A stretch of DNA of 64,000 nt from Pseudomaricurvus sp. HS19 (GCF_009857815.1 NZ_WVVW01000016.1:1-64000), one strand, 5' to 3'; shown: positions 25,876 to 35,231, counted from the first letter of the stretch. The notes: generated by a model not told the origin, from the letters alone. Program-made: numbers and translations.

Positions 25876-27459
25876 ATGGCCAACAGCTCCTTCCTCAATG
25901 ACATCAACCGCCGTCGCACCTTTGCGATTATCTCCCACCCGGATGCCGGTAAAACCACCATCACCGAAAAGCTGTTGCTGTTCGGCAATGCCATCCAGCT
26001 GGCGGGTTCGGTAAAGGGCAAGCGCGGCCCCCACGCCAAGTCCGACTGGATGACCATGGAGCAGGAGCGGGGGATCTCGGTCACCTCCTCGGTGATGCAG
26101 TTTCCCTACAAGGAGCGCATGGTCAACCTGCTGGACACCCCCGGTCACGAGGACTTCTCGGAAGATACCTACCGCACCCTTACCGCCGTGGACTCGGTGC
26201 TGATGGTCATTGATGGGGCCAAGGGTGTGGAAGATCGCACCATCAAACTGATGGATGTCTGCCGCCTGCGGGACACGCCAATTCTGGCCTTCGTCAACAA
26301 GATGGACCGGGATATCCGTGACCCCATCGAAGTGATGGACGAGATTGAAGAGGTGCTGAAGATCTCTGCGGCCCCTATTAACTGGCCACTGGGCATGGGC
26401 AAGAGCTTCAAGGGTGTCTACAACCTCTACACCGACACCATCCACGTCTATCAGCAGGGCATGGGCCACACCATCAATGACGACCTGCAGATCAAGGGGT
26501 TGGACAGCGCTGAGGCCAGCGAACTGCTGGGGGCTTACGCCGATGATATCCGCGAGGAGATCGAGCTGGTGCGTGGCGCCACCCACGAGTTCGATCTGGA
26601 GGAGTACCTGGCCGGACGCATGACGCCGGTGTTCTTCGGTACCGCCATGGGCAACTTTGGTGTGCGTGAAATGCTGGATGGTTTCGTGGAGTGGGCACCT
26701 GGTCCTCAGCCGCGTCCCACCGACGCCCGCCAGGTGGAGTCCTCGGAAGAAAAATTCTCCGGTTTTGTCTTTAAAATCCAGGCCAATATGGATCCCAAGC
26801 ACCGCGACCGTATCGCCTTTATGCGGGTCTGCTCGGGCAAATACACCCAGGGCATGAAGATGCGTCATGTGCGCATCGGCAAGGATGTGAAGATCGCCGA
26901 CGCAGTGACCTTCCTGGCTGGCGATCGCAGCCATGTGGAAGAGGCGGTGGCCGGTGACATTATCGGCCTGCATAACCACGGTACCATCCAGATCGGCGAT
27001 ACCTTTACCGAGGGCGAGCCGCTGAAATTTACCGGTATTCCACACTTTGCGCCGGAGCTGTTCCGCAAGATCCGGCTCAAGGATCCGCTCAAGGCCAAAC
27101 AGCTGCAGAAGGGTTTGCAGCAGCTGTCGGAGGAGGGTTCCACCCAGGTGTTTTTCCCGTTGGACAGCAATGACATCGTCGTTGGCGCCGTGGGTGTACT
27201 ACAGTTTGAGGTGGTGGCTTACCGTCTCAAGGATGAGTACAAGGTGGAAGCCATCTACGAACCGGTCAGTGTCACTACCGCGCGCTGGGTTGAATGTGGC
27301 GATAGCAAGAAGCTGGAAGAGTTCCGCCGCAAATGCAGTGACAACCTGGCGCTGGATGGTGGCGGTCACCTGACCTACCTGGCACCCACCCGGGTGAATC
27401 TCTCGCTTACCCAGGAGCGTCACCCGGATGTTGCCTTCTTCTCTACCCGGGAACATTGA
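25876..27459 (+). CDS. prfC: Peptide chain release factor 3
   Basis: 527 residues, the standard RF3 length. GTPase G1 motif HPDAGKTT at about 17-24, G2 region [14 protein letters not shown]3 DTPGHEDF, G4 NKMD. Domain 2 and the C-terminal RF3 domain follow ([21 protein letters not shown]). It recycles RF1/RF2 from the ribosome after peptide release. The ATG has only a weak ribosome site. The next gene begins 3 bp after its stop. Confidence 0.96.
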   Translation: MANSSFLNDINRRRTFAIISHPDAGKTTITEKLLLFGNAIQLAGSVKGKRGPHAKSDWMTMEQERGISVTSSVMQFPYKERMVNLLDTPGHEDFSEDTYRTLTAVDSVLMVIDGAKGVEDRTIKLMDVCRLRDTPILAFVNKMDRDIRDPIEVMDEIEEVLKISAAPINWPLGMGKSFKGVYNLYTDTIHVYQQGMGHTINDDLQIKGLDSAEASELLGAYADDIREEIELVRGATHEFDLEEYLAGRMTPVFFGTAMGNFGVREMLDGFVEWAPGPQPRPTDARQVESSEEKFSGFVFKIQANMDPKHRDRIAFMRVCSGKYTQGMKMRHVRIGKDVKIADAVTFLAGDRSHVEEAVAGDIIGLHNHGTIQIGDTFTEGEPLKFTGIPHFAPELFRKIRLKDPLKAKQLQKGLQQLSEEGSTQVFFPLDSNDIVVGAVGVLQFEVVAYRLKDEYKVEAIYEPVSVTTARWVECGDSKKLEEFRRKCSDNLALDGGGHLTYLAPTRVNLSLTQERHPDVAFFSTREH

Positions 27460-27462
27460 TCC

Positions 27463-28053
27463 GTGACTGCCGAGGTGACCATTCCAGCACAGATGCCGCG
27501 CCGGGGTACCTCCGGCTGGCAGAAGTTTGGCCGCTGGTTGCTGCGCATGCTTGGCTGGCGGCTGGAAGGTGAGTTGCCGGATGCCCCGCGCATTATGGTG
27601 ATCCTCGCCCCGCACACTTCCAACTGGGATTTTATTGTCGGGGTGGCGGCCATTTTGTCACTGGATATGCGTATCTCCTTCCTGATGAAAAAAGAGGCGT
27701 TCTTCTGGCCCTGCAAAAACCTGTTTATGGGTCTGGGCGCCATTCCGGTGGATCGCCAGCAGGCCACTGACGTGGTGGGGCAGGCGGTGGAGTGGCTGCA
27801 CACCCACGATAAGGTGTGGCTGGGCATTACCCCGGAAGGCACCCGCAGTCGTGTGCAACGCTGGAAAACAGGCTTTCTGCGTATCGCCGAGCGAGCTGAT
27901 GTGCCTGTGTTACTTGTGGGGATGGATGCTACCCGCAAAGTGATCATTCTCGACAAACTGGTGCGGGCCAACGGTGATCATGAACAGCAGGCGGAAGAGA
28001 TTCGCCAGTATATGAACGACAAGTTCATTGGGATTTGTCCGCAGAATCAATAA
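27463..28053 (+). CDS. Lysophospholipid acyltransferase family protein (PlsC-like)
   Basis: 196 residues, GTG start directly after prfC; an ATG ten codons in (27493) is an alternative. The acyltransferase HX4D motif is HTSNWD at about 51-56, followed by the acyl-acceptor motif TPEGTRSR near residue 125 and PVLLVGMD. It should acylate a lysophospholipid or related acceptor at the membrane. It is about 40 residues shorter than PlsC and lacks an obvious N-terminal membrane helix. The coupling to prfC looks positional rather than functional. Confidence 0.85.
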   Translation: MTAEVTIPAQMPRRGTSGWQKFGRWLLRMLGWRLEGELPDAPRIMVILAPHTSNWDFIVGVAAILSLDMRISFLMKKEAFFWPCKNLFMGLGAIPVDRQQATDVVGQAVEWLHTHDKVWLGITPEGTRSRVQRWKTGFLRIAERADVPVLLVGMDATRKVIILDKLVRANGDHEQQAEEIRQYMNDKFIGICPQNQ

Positions 28054-28143
28054 GGCCATTTTGGATGGCTTGTCTGTTTATTTGCGTGAATTTGAACAGT
28101 GGGGTTCGCTTTCCTTGGAGGGCGCAGGGATTACTTGTTTTGT

Positions 28144-28848
28144 AGTGGATTTGAGCTTTTGGTTTCGCTCTCCTGAGCGAGTCACTTTTCTTTGTTTGGG
28201 TAAAGAAATACCGATACAGCGGGCACACGTGAGTAACCAAAAGAAAGCCCAGCCCCACCTCCGCGCCGGAAAGCAAAAAGACGCTTTCCGGTTCCCTGTG
28301 CTCCTCGCGCTTCCGGCTTAGCCTTGATGCGCCGTCCCTGGCGCAACAAGGCTAAGCCGGCCGTCCATGGCCGTCTTCCCCCTCCAGCACTGCGGTGCTC
28401 GGCGCTGCGCAGGGGCCCCTGAGTCCGTGCCAGATCGGCTTCCATTTCATCCCACTTTCCGTCATTCCCGCGCAGGCGGGAATCCATAACCAACTGAATA
28501 CTTTGGACTCCCGCCTGCGCGGGAGTGACGGATTATTTTGTGGCAGTCAGCTTTATCTGGTGTCTGTTTAAACGCGGTCCGGAGTGCGGACTCGATCCCC
28601 GTGCGAGCTGCCGAACGGAGGGCAGGCTGTGGGGGAGAAACGCACATGGACGTGCGCTTCAGGCCTGTTGGGCCAGGAGGGCCCATCAGGCCGGCCCCCG
28701 CAGACAGCCCGGAGAGAGGGGAGTCAGCTGGTGCTTCTTACCAGCTGATCAGCGAACCGGGCGCCGCTTTCTTTTGATTACTTTTCTTTTCGGCGAAAAA
28801 AGAAAAGTGACTCGCTCAGGAGAGCGAAACCAAAAGTTCAAATCCACT
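28144..28848. mobile_element. Non-coding element with 48-bp inverted ends (MITE-like)
   Basis: 28144-28191 and 28801-28848 are inverted copies identical at 47 of 48 positions. Inside them a second inverted pair, AGTAACCAAAAGAAAG at 28233-28248 and CTTTCTTTTGATTACT at 28768-28783, differs by one base. The 705-bp unit encodes no protein. The end sequence (CTCCTGAGCGAGTCACTTTT) belongs to a family I recall as common in gammaproteobacterial intergenic regions. Mobility is inferred; no clear target-site duplication was seen. Confidence 0.6.
28461..28532. repeat. Palindromic doublet of the TCATTCCCGCGCAGGCGGGAAT family
   Basis: Two GC palindromes in opposite orientation: ATTCCCGC-GCAG-GCGGGAAT (28464-28483) and ACTCCCGC-CTGC-GCGGGAGT (28507-28526), separated by about 20 bp. 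A second doublet of the same family is at 33126-33199. Confidence 0.75.
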
Positions 28849-28946
28849 CCCAAAAAAATTCAAACCCACCAGTCCCTAAAAATCCGCCCCCAAACCACCT
28901 ATACTCGTGAAACCCCCAGCACACAGCCCGTCAGAGGAGGCGCCTT

Positions 28947-29366
28947 ATGTGGCCCCGTATGACCCACCTGGCAATGCACGTCACCAATCTGGAAGCCTGC
29001 ATCGCTTTCTATGAGCGCTACTGCGGTATGCGCGTCTGCCACCGCCGCCACGGCGGCGCCATTGTGTGGATGGCCGAGCCCGGCCGCGAAACCGATTTTG
29101 TGTTTGTGATGATGAGTGGTGGTCACCGTGTGCCCCTGCCGTCGGGGGACTATCGCCACCTGGGTTTTGCGGTTGAGAGCCGGGAACGGGTGGATGAGCT
29201 GGCGGATCAGGCCCGCGCCGATGGTTGCCTGTTATGGGAGCCCCGCGAGGAGCCGTACCCGGTTGGCTATTACTGCGGCATCATCGATCCCGAAGGGCAA
29301 CAGGTAGAGTTCAGCTATGGGCAGCCACTGGGGCCGGGTGCCGAGGGCATGACTCTGGAAGGGTAA
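28947..29366 (+). CDS. VOC-family (glyoxalase/dioxygenase fold) protein
   Basis: 139 residues with one vicinal-oxygen-chelate unit: MTHLAMHVTNLEACIAFYER at the start with a metal His at about 8, a second strand RHLGFAV, and DPEGQQVEFSYG at the end with the Glu metal ligand. GAGGAGG lies 5 nt before the ATG. Such proteins include lactoylglutathione lyases and extradiol-type enzymes; sequence alone does not show which. It is followed 23 bp later by a TauE/SafE gene on the same strand. Confidence 0.82.
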   Translation: MWPRMTHLAMHVTNLEACIAFYERYCGMRVCHRRHGGAIVWMAEPGRETDFVFVMMSGGHRVPLPSGDYRHLGFAVESRERVDELADQARADGCLLWEPREEPYPVGYYCGIIDPEGQQVEFSYGQPLGPGAEGMTLEG

Positions 29367-29389
29367 TGATCATTAACGGAGCGCAATAA

Positions 29390-30151
29390 GTGGGGGTTGA
29401 ACAGCTGTCTGACCTGACCCTGGTGGCACTGGTGCTGGTCGCCTTTATTGCCGGCTTTGTCAGTGCCATTGCCGGTTCCGGTGGGTTGATCGTGTTACCG
29501 GTGCTGTTAACCGCCGGCGTGCCGCCACTCAACGCGCTGGCCACCAACAAGTTCCAGAGCGTCTGCGGCACCCTCACTTCAACCATCAATTTTCTGCGCA
29601 AGGGACACCTGGACCTGGCGTCCGTGCGCGGTACGGTAATCTATGCCCTGGTGGGGGCGGCACTGGGCACGCTCACGGTACAGCAGATCAGTCCGGAGCT
29701 GTTGAAGCAGATCCTGCCCTTTATCCTGATCCTGCTGGCCATCTATATCGCACTGTCGCCGCGTATGTCTGACAGCGATCACGAGCCGCGCTGGAGCCGC
29801 AACCGCTTTGATTGCCTGGTCGGTGGCGGCGTCGGCTTTTACGGTGGCTTCCTGGGGCCGGCCATGGGCTCCTTTTATGCGGTGGCCTACTCGGCCCTGA
29901 GGGGCTACAACCTGCGCCGCGCTACGGCTCATACCAAGCCACTGGTGCTGACGGTGAATTTTACCTCGCTGACCCTGTTTATCCTGGCCGGTCACGTCTG
30001 GTGGAAGCTGGCCCTGATGATGGCGGCGGCGCAGGTGGTCGGCGCGCGGCTGGGATCGCAGCTGGTGATTGATCGCGGTGCGGCGCTGGTGCAGCCGGTA
30101 CTGATCGGGGTGACCTTGCTGCTGGCGCTGAAGCTGTTGGTGTTTCCGTGA
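29390..30151 (+). CDS. TauE/SafE-family anion exporter
   Basis: 253 residues with about eight hydrophobic helices and the two-fold repeat of the family. The N-terminal repeat contains AGFVSAIAGSGGLIVLPVLL and ATNKFQSVCGT; the second contains GGGVGFYGGFLGPAMGSF and TKPLVLTVNFTS. The family moves sulfite, sulfoacetate or other small organosulfur anions. GTG start. It is followed 13 bp later by a small membrane-anchored protein. The substrate is not inferable here. Confidence 0.88.
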   Translation: MGVEQLSDLTLVALVLVAFIAGFVSAIAGSGGLIVLPVLLTAGVPPLNALATNKFQSVCGTLTSTINFLRKGHLDLASVRGTVIYALVGAALGTLTVQQISPELLKQILPFILILLAIYIALSPRMSDSDHEPRWSRNRFDCLVGGGVGFYGGFLGPAMGSFYAVAYSALRGYNLRRATAHTKPLVLTVNFTSLTLFILAGHVWWKLALMMAAAQVVGARLGSQLVIDRGAALVQPVLIGVTLLLALKLLVFP

Positions 30152-30164
30152 TTGTGGTGCTTAC

Positions 30165-30512
30165 ATGACCCTGTTGATTTCTGTATTGGCTGCGGTGGTC
30201 GTCAGTGTGCTGGTGACCCTGTTACTGCTGAATGTGCGCACGCCTCACTATCGCGCACAGCGCCGCCAGGCCCGACAGTTGTTGCAGTGGATGTTGTTGG
30301 GGCAGGCCAGTGAGCACCAGTGGCGCATTTTCTGTGAAATCCCCATTCGCCACGATCCGCCACTGGAAGCCATCCGGCGCTGCTGTGCCGATATTGATGA
30401 GCGCTGTTTTGTGGGGGATAACCGTGATGGTCACCTGTTGAACAAAGATGGCATGGCCGCCCTGGAACAGCAGCTACAGGAGTTACAGGCGCTTGAGGAG
30501 GCGGAGCCGTGA
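30165..30512 (+). CDS. Small membrane-anchored protein of unknown function
   Basis: 115 residues. An N-terminal transmembrane helix (LLISVLAAVVVSVLVTLLLL) is followed by a cytoplasmic, basic then acidic region with two adjacent Cys (RRCCADIDERC). The C-terminus is a Gln/Glu/Leu-rich helix, possibly a coiled coil (AALEQQLQELQALEEAE). It lies in a same-strand run with the TauE/SafE gene (13 bp gap) and the AI-2E-type permease. I do not recognise a named family. Confidence 0.75.
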   Translation: MTLLISVLAAVVVSVLVTLLLLNVRTPHYRAQRRQARQLLQWMLLGQASEHQWRIFCEIPIRHDPPLEAIRRCCADIDERCFVGDNRDGHLLNKDGMAALEQQLQELQALEEAEP

Positions 30513-30622
30513 TTGTGGATTTTGCCCTTTACCCCCATCCGAGTCTCTGAAATCATAGCGACGACCCATCTCCACGGCATTCGCATCGTGGCCATTTTTT
30601 GCGTACACAAGGACTTCTTCGC

Positions 30623-31663
30623 ATGACATCCCAACCTGCACCAGTGACCCGCTTCCTGTTGCCCGCTGCCGCCTTTGTGATTGTGGTTGCCGGTATGCGT
30701 ACAGCAGAGGCTATGCTGGTGCCGTTTCTGCTGTCACTGTTTATCGCGGTGATCTGTTCACCGCCACTGGTGTGGCTGAAGAGCCGTGGTGTGCCGGGGA
30801 TGCTGTCGCTGCTGATCGTACTGCTCGGTATTATTGCCGCTGGGGTGACTGTGGGGGCGGTGGTGGGTGCGTCCATCAATGACTTCCGCGGTGACCTGCC
30901 GGATTACCAGGCGCGGCTGCTGGTGTTACGGGATCAGTTACAGATTTGGTTGCAGCAGCGTGGTTATAGCCTGCCATCGTCACTGATGCAGGACGTGTTG
31001 AACCCGTCGGTGATTCTCGGTTTTGTCGGTACGACCCTGTCGTCACTGGGCAATGTAATGACCAACGCTTTCCTTATCCTGCTGACGGTCATTTTTATCC
31101 TGGCGGAAGAGGTGCGCTTCGGGGACAAGCTGATCAGCAATCACCCTCGCGGTGAGCAGATGGTGGCGGCGCTGAGCCGTTTCACTCACAGCGTTAATCA
31201 ATACATGGCGATCAAGAGCCTGCTCAGCCTGCTGACCGGCGGCCTGGTCTATTTGTGGCTGCTGTGGCTGGGGGTGGACTACCCGGTGCTGTGGGGCATG
31301 CTGGCGTTCCTGCTCAACTTCGTCCCCAACCTGGGCTCGATCCTGGCGGCGATTCCGGCGGTGTTGCTGGCCCTGATTCAATTGGGGGTTGGCGACGCAG
31401 TACTGACCGGTGTTGGCTACCTGCTGGTGAATACCCTGGTGGGCAATGTACTGGAGCCGCGCATTATGGGACGAGGCCTTAACCTGTCGACGCTGGTGGT
31501 GTTCCTGTCATTGGTGTTCTGGGGCTGGGTGCTGGGGCCGGTGGGTATGTTGCTGTCGGTACCCCTGACCATGACGGTGAAGATTGCGCTGGAAAGCAGC
31601 GACGGTACACGCTGGCTGGGGCAGATGCTGGGTTCAGGGGTGGTGACCGAAAAAGCGGGGTAG
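30623..31663 (+). CDS. AI-2E family transporter (PerM/YhhT-like permease)
   Basis: 346 residues with about eight helices arranged as in the UPF0118/AI-2E family. The hallmark C-terminal half is present: LLSLLTGGLVYLWLLWLGVD, LLNFVPNLGSILAAIPAVLL and the glycine-rich FWGWVLGPVGMLLSVPLTM. Members include the AI-2 exporter TqsA and Na+/H+ antiporter-like proteins, so transported substrate is uncertain. ATG 30623 is chosen because AAGGA lies 9 nt upstream; a TTG at 30599 is in frame. Confidence 0.88.
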   Translation: MTSQPAPVTRFLLPAAAFVIVVAGMRTAEAMLVPFLLSLFIAVICSPPLVWLKSRGVPGMLSLLIVLLGIIAAGVTVGAVVGASINDFRGDLPDYQARLLVLRDQLQIWLQQRGYSLPSSLMQDVLNPSVILGFVGTTLSSLGNVMTNAFLILLTVIFILAEEVRFGDKLISNHPRGEQMVAALSRFTHSVNQYMAIKSLLSLLTGGLVYLWLLWLGVDYPVLWGMLAFLLNFVPNLGSILAAIPAVLLALIQLGVGDAVLTGVGYLLVNTLVGNVLEPRIMGRGLNLSTLVVFLSLVFWGWVLGPVGMLLSVPLTMTVKIALESSDGTRWLGQMLGSGVVTEKAG

Positions 31664-31721
31664 GGCTGGGCTGTCAGTTGGTGCGTGAAGCGCGCTGCTG
31701 CCTGCAGCTACCAGGCACTGA

Positions 31722-32039
31722 TCAGAAGTTGTAGAAGAAGCGTACCTGCATGAATTCCTGGCCGATATCGGTCTGGTAGCGCATGCGGGTCAGGTCAAGG
31801 TCCTCTTTACTCTCTTCGCCGCGCAGGCGATCCAGCCAGCCTTGCTCGAGGCTCAGATAATCCTCGTCTTCCCGCTCCACCAGTGCCAGGTTTTCACTGT
31901 GTGCCGCGTCGCCGTGGCTCAGCAGGTCCAACCAGCGTCCCTCTTCACTGGCTTCGCCCGCCTGCGCACCGCCCGCCAGGGAGGCAGTTAAAAGCAGTGC
32001 CCATACCAGAACAGGTTTTTGCAATGCTGAAGCGGTCAT
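31722..32039 (-). CDS. Small exported protein of unknown function
   Basis: 105 residues. The first 28 form a clear signal peptide (VLVWALLLTASLAGGAQA, cleavage after AQA). The mature part is acidic (EREDEDYLSLEQGW) and ends QVRFFYNF, with a terminal aromatic that recalls outer-membrane proteins, though 75 residues is too short for a barrel. It is convergent with the permease gene. No family recognised. Confidence 0.7.
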   Translation of the reverse strand: MTASALQKPVLVWALLLTASLAGGAQAGEASEEGRWLDLLSHGDAAHSENLALVEREDEDYLSLEQGWLDRLRGEESKEDLDLTRMRYQTDIGQEFMQVRFFYNF

Positions 32040-32318
32040 CGCCGAAGGGTCTCGTCAGGAGGTTTTGGATTGATTGCAGTTTCCCGGAATTTGTCAGCAA
32101 AAGATGTTAATTGTGCAGCTTTTTTAGACCGATAGGTGATAGCCCTCACAAAGTCTGCCGGTTTGGTAATAAGAGGGGTTGTTTCGTGTTGGATTACCTG
32201 AGCAGGCTGTTGCCGACGTTGGTTGATTGACCTGTTGGATGGTTATAATGAGCCTGTCTTTCAGCCTCACGACCATACAGCCTCACGACGCTGGCAGGAA
32301 CAAGCACCAGCCAGAGAA

Positions 32319-33002
32319 ATGCATTCACACGGGACCTTTCGCTTGATCAACACACGCCTGACCGCTGCCGTGCAGGATATTTTGCCCACTGCCCGTATCG
32401 AAACCCTCAGTCTCGATAACGGTACCGGTATTTCGCTGTTTCTGATGAATGAAGATTACCCCCAGGACAGGTTGCCGCAGGAGGCTGCGCTTAAGCTGAT
32501 GGAGCAGCCTTATTACTGGGCCTTCTGCTGGGCGTCAGGCCTGGTGTTGTCCCGTTACCTGCTGGACAATCCGCAGCTGGTGGCTGGCAAGCGGGTGGTG
32601 GATTTTGGGTGTGGCAGCGGCGTGATGGCCATCGCCGCGGCGATGGCCGGTGCGGCGGAAGTCATCGCCTGCGATATTGACCCGCTGGCACTGCTGGCCA
32701 CGGAGGAGAATGCGCGCCTCAATGAGGTGACGCTCACCCTCAGCGATGACTTCGACAATATCACCGGCCCGGTGGACCTGATCCTGGTGGCGGACGTACT
32801 CTACGACCGCGATAATCTGCCGTGGCTGGCGCGCTTTATAGAGCGGGCCGACGATGTACTGATTGCCGACTCGCGGGTGAAGAACTTTGATTTTCCGCCC
32901 TATGAGCAGATTGCCCGGCGCGAGGGCTGCACCATGCCGGACCTGGACGAGTCTGCGGAGTTTCGCGATGTGCGGTTGTATCGGGGGCAGGCGGTGCGTT
33001 GA
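32319..33002 (+). CDS. Class I SAM-dependent methyltransferase (ETFB-lysine/protein methyltransferase type)
   Basis: 227 residues from the ATG at 32319. SAM motif [20 protein letters not shown] and motif [11 protein letters not shown] are clear, and [16 protein letters not shown] is the Asp-rich motif typical of the METTL20/PrmA-like protein lysine methyltransferases. [11 protein letters not shown] upstream is characteristic of that group. The frame is open to a TTG at 32223, but a TATAAT box sits inside that extension (32244-32249), so transcription probably starts downstream of it. The protein substrate is unknown. Confidence 0.82.
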   Translation: MHSHGTFRLINTRLTAAVQDILPTARIETLSLDNGTGISLFLMNEDYPQDRLPQEAALKLMEQPYYWAFCWASGLVLSRYLLDNPQLVAGKRVVDFGCGSGVMAIAAAMAGAAEVIACDIDPLALLATEENARLNEVTLTLSDDFDNITGPVDLILVADVLYDRDNLPWLARFIERADDVLIADSRVKNFDFPPYEQIARREGCTMPDLDESAEFRDVRLYRGQAVR

Positions 33003-33125
33003 AGTCGCTTTCACGCCCTTGTAACCGCAGGGCGTTCTGTGTGCGAGGTCATTAACTCTCCCGGCTTATCTGGCAGCGCTCCGGCTCCCTGGTCGAACGG
33101 GAGTTGAGTCCGCACCACAAACATT

Positions 33126-33199
33126 CCGTCACTCCCGCGCAGGCGGGAGTCCATATTCCGCAGATCGCATGGATTCCTGCCTGCGCGGGAATGACGTGG
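33126..33199. repeat. Second palindromic doublet of the CCCGCGCAGGCGGG family
   Basis: ACTCCCGC-GCAG-GCGGGAGT (33131-33150) and ATTCCTGCCTGCGCGGGAAT (33173-33192) face each other about 22 bp apart, as in the doublet at 28461-28532. It lies between the convergent methyltransferase and nth genes; the rest of the 33003-33263 gap shows nothing else. Confidence 0.75.
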
Positions 33200-33263
33200 A
33201 TTTGTGTACCTTACCGGAAGGAACGCCTCGGGGATTGCCGCCTGTGCAGGAGTTGACCGTATT

Positions 33264-33944
33264 CTAGGGCTTGTGCACTTTCTTGGGATGCTTGCGCGCC
33301 GGGTAACAGCGCCGGCACAGTTCGCACACCGTGCCATCGCAACCGCGGGCAGTACAGTATTCCCGCCCGTAGAAGATGATCTGCAGATGCAGCTTGTTCC
33401 AGTCCTCTTGCGGGAACAGTCGCTTCAGGTCCTTCTCGGTCTGCTGCACATTCTTGCCGTTGGTCAGGCCCCAGCGCTGGGCCAGGCGGTGGATATGGGT
33501 GTCCACCGGGAATGCAGGCACACCAAAGGCCTGCGCCATCACCACGCCGGCAGTCTTGTGGCCTACCCCGGGCAGCTGCTCCAGCGCTTCCATATCTGCC
33601 GGCACTTCGCCGTTGTATTTTTCCACCAGGATCTGTGACAGGCCGGCAATGGCTTTGGCTTTCTGTGGTGACAGGCCGCAGGGGCGAATCACCGCCTGAA
33701 TCTCCTCCACCGAACGGTGCATCATGTCGAAGGGGTTGTCGGCCAGCTGCCAGAGTGCGGGAGTGACCTGGTTGACCCGTTCATCGGTGCACTGTGCCGA
33801 CAGCAGTACCGCCACCAGCAGGGTGTAGGGATCCTTGTGATCCAGCGGTACCGGTGGCTCCGGGTAGAGTTCCTTGAGGCGTTCATGGATTACACGCACC
33901 CGCTCGTTTTTGGGCAGGTTTTTCACTTCAGTCACGGTTGACAC
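33264..33944 (-). CDS. nth: Endonuclease III (DNA glycosylase/AP lyase)
   Basis: 226 residues. The helix-hairpin-helix LPGVGHKTAGVV carries the catalytic Lys and PVDTHIHRLAQRWGL the catalytic Asp. It removes oxidised pyrimidines and nicks AP sites. The C-terminus has five cysteines (YCTARGCDGTVCELCRRC) whose spacing C-x4-C-x4-C-x2-C-x2-C departs from the usual C-x6-C-x2-C-x5-C of the 4Fe-4S cluster. The GTG at 33944 has GGGG upstream; the open frame runs back to 34001 inside dapC. It lies 11 bp after dapC. Confidence 0.92.
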   Translation of the reverse strand: MSTVTEVKNLPKNERVRVIHERLKELYPEPPVPLDHKDPYTLLVAVLLSAQCTDERVNQVTPALWQLADNPFDMMHRSVEEIQAVIRPCGLSPQKAKAIAGLSQILVEKYNGEVPADMEALEQLPGVGHKTAGVVMAQAFGVPAFPVDTHIHRLAQRWGLTNGKNVQQTEKDLKRLFPQEDWNKLHLQIIFYGREYCTARGCDGTVCELCRRCYPARKHPKKVHKP

Positions 33945-33954
33945 TACCCCATGC

Positions 33955-35151
33955 TCAGCCGCGGCTGAGGAAATCCTTAATCCGCTCTGCGGCTTCCACA
34001 CACTCTTCCAGGGTGGCTACCAGTGCCATGCGTACATGGTGCTCGCCCGGGTTAATGCCGTCCGCGTCGCGGGCGATAAAGCGGCCCGGCAGTACGGTGA
34101 TGTGCTGTTCGGCGAACAGGCGCTGGGCGAAGTCGGTGTCACTCATGTCGGTCTTGGGCCAGAGATAGAAACTGGCATCGGGCTTGGTCACATCCAGTTG
34201 ACCCTGCAGGATGGAGAGCACCGCATCGAACTTGGCGCGGTAGGCGTCACGGTTGGCCAATACGTGCCCTTCGTCCTGCCAGGCGGCAATGGAGGCCAGC
34301 TGGTTGGGGATCGCCATGGCGCAGCCGTGGTAGGTGCGGTAGAGCAGGAAGCGGCTCATGATCTCCGCATCGCCGGCCACAAAGCCGGAGCGCAGGCCCG
34401 GCAGGTTTGAGCGTTTGGAGAGGGAGTGGAATACCACACAGCGATGGAAGTCGTGACGGCCCAGCTCGGCACAGGCCTGCAGCAGTCCCACCGGCGGGTT
34501 GGCCTCATCGAAATAGAGCTCCGAGTAGCACTCGTCACTGGCGATTACAAAGTCGTGCTCGTCCGCCAGGGCAATCAGCTTTTTCAGTGTATCGGTATCG
34601 ATCACGGCGCCGGTGGGGTTGCCGGGAGAGCAGAGGAACAACAGCTGGCAGCGCTGCCACACATCGGCGGGTACGGCATCAAAGTCCGGCAGGTAGCGGT
34701 TCTCCTGCAGGCAGTTGAGGAAGTACGGCTCGGCTCCGGCGAGAAAGGCTGCGCCTTCGTAAATCTGGTAGAAGGGGTTGGGGCTCACTACCAGCGGATT
34801 CGACGTGCGATCCACCACTGCCTGGGTAAAGGCAAACAGGGCTTCGCGGGTGCCATTTACCGGCAGCACATGGCGCTCGGCATCCACACTGCCGGCCTGC
34901 AGGCTGAAACGTTGCTCCAGCCACTGGCTGATGGCCTGGCGCAACTCCGGCAAGCCTTTGGAGTTGGGATAGTTGGCCAGCCGTGGCAGGTTAGCGGCCA
35001 GGCTGTCGAGCACAAACTGCGGCGGCAGGTGTTTGGGTTCGCCGATGGAGAGGGCGATGTGCGCCAGGTTGGCCGGTGGGGTGACGCCGGCCTTGAGGGC
35101 ATTGAGCTTCTCAAACGGATAGGGTTGCAGGCGCTGCAGGTCTGGGTTCAT
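33955..35151 (-). CDS. dapC: Succinyldiaminopimelate transaminase
   Basis: 398 residues, PLP fold-type I aminotransferase. The N-terminus (MNPDLQRLQPYPFEKL, IALSIGEPKH) and PLP-Lys segment HSLSKRSNLPGLRSGF are those of proteobacterial DapC. It acts in the succinylase branch of lysine/meso-diaminopimelate synthesis, converting N-succinyl-2-amino-6-ketopimelate. The position just downstream of glnD on the same strand matches Pseudomonas-type gene order. Confidence 0.93.
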   Translation of the reverse strand: MNPDLQRLQPYPFEKLNALKAGVTPPANLAHIALSIGEPKHLPPQFVLDSLAANLPRLANYPNSKGLPELRQAISQWLEQRFSLQAGSVDAERHVLPVNGTREALFAFTQAVVDRTSNPLVVSPNPFYQIYEGAAFLAGAEPYFLNCLQENRYLPDFDAVPADVWQRCQLLFLCSPGNPTGAVIDTDTLKKLIALADEHDFVIASDECYSELYFDEANPPVGLLQACAELGRHDFHRCVVFHSLSKRSNLPGLRSGFVAGDAEIMSRFLLYRTYHGCAMAIPNQLASIAAWQDEGHVLANRDAYRAKFDAVLSILQGQLDVTKPDASFYLWPKTDMSDTDFAQRLFAEQHITVLPGRFIARDADGINPGEHHVRMALVATLEECVEAAERIKDFLSRG

Positions 35152-35231
35152 GTTGCTCTCGTTAATTTCTCTGTCGGCTCGTTAAATTCTGTGTCAGCTC
35201 GTCAATTCGTTGCCGGTTCAGGTCGCAGGTG

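Larger units (their letters stand above)
28054..28946. other. 893-bp gene-free region filled with repeats
   Basis: No convincing gene. Predicted frames here have no ribosome site and translate repeat sequence (peptides such as KKVTRSGERNQK and MDSRLRGNDG). It holds the inverted-repeat element at 28144-28848 and the palindromic doublet at 28461-28532. The ribosome site of the VOC gene (GAGGAGG) is at 28935-28941. Confidence 0.7.

Noticed and set aside
28028-28962. Small ORFs in the repeat region (83-145 codons)
   Set aside because: They translate the repeat sequences, lack ribosome sites and overlap each other on both strands.
32223-32318. N-terminal extension of the methyltransferase from a TTG
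   Set aside because: A TATAAT promoter box lies inside it and no ribosome site precedes the TTG; ATG 32319 is more likely.
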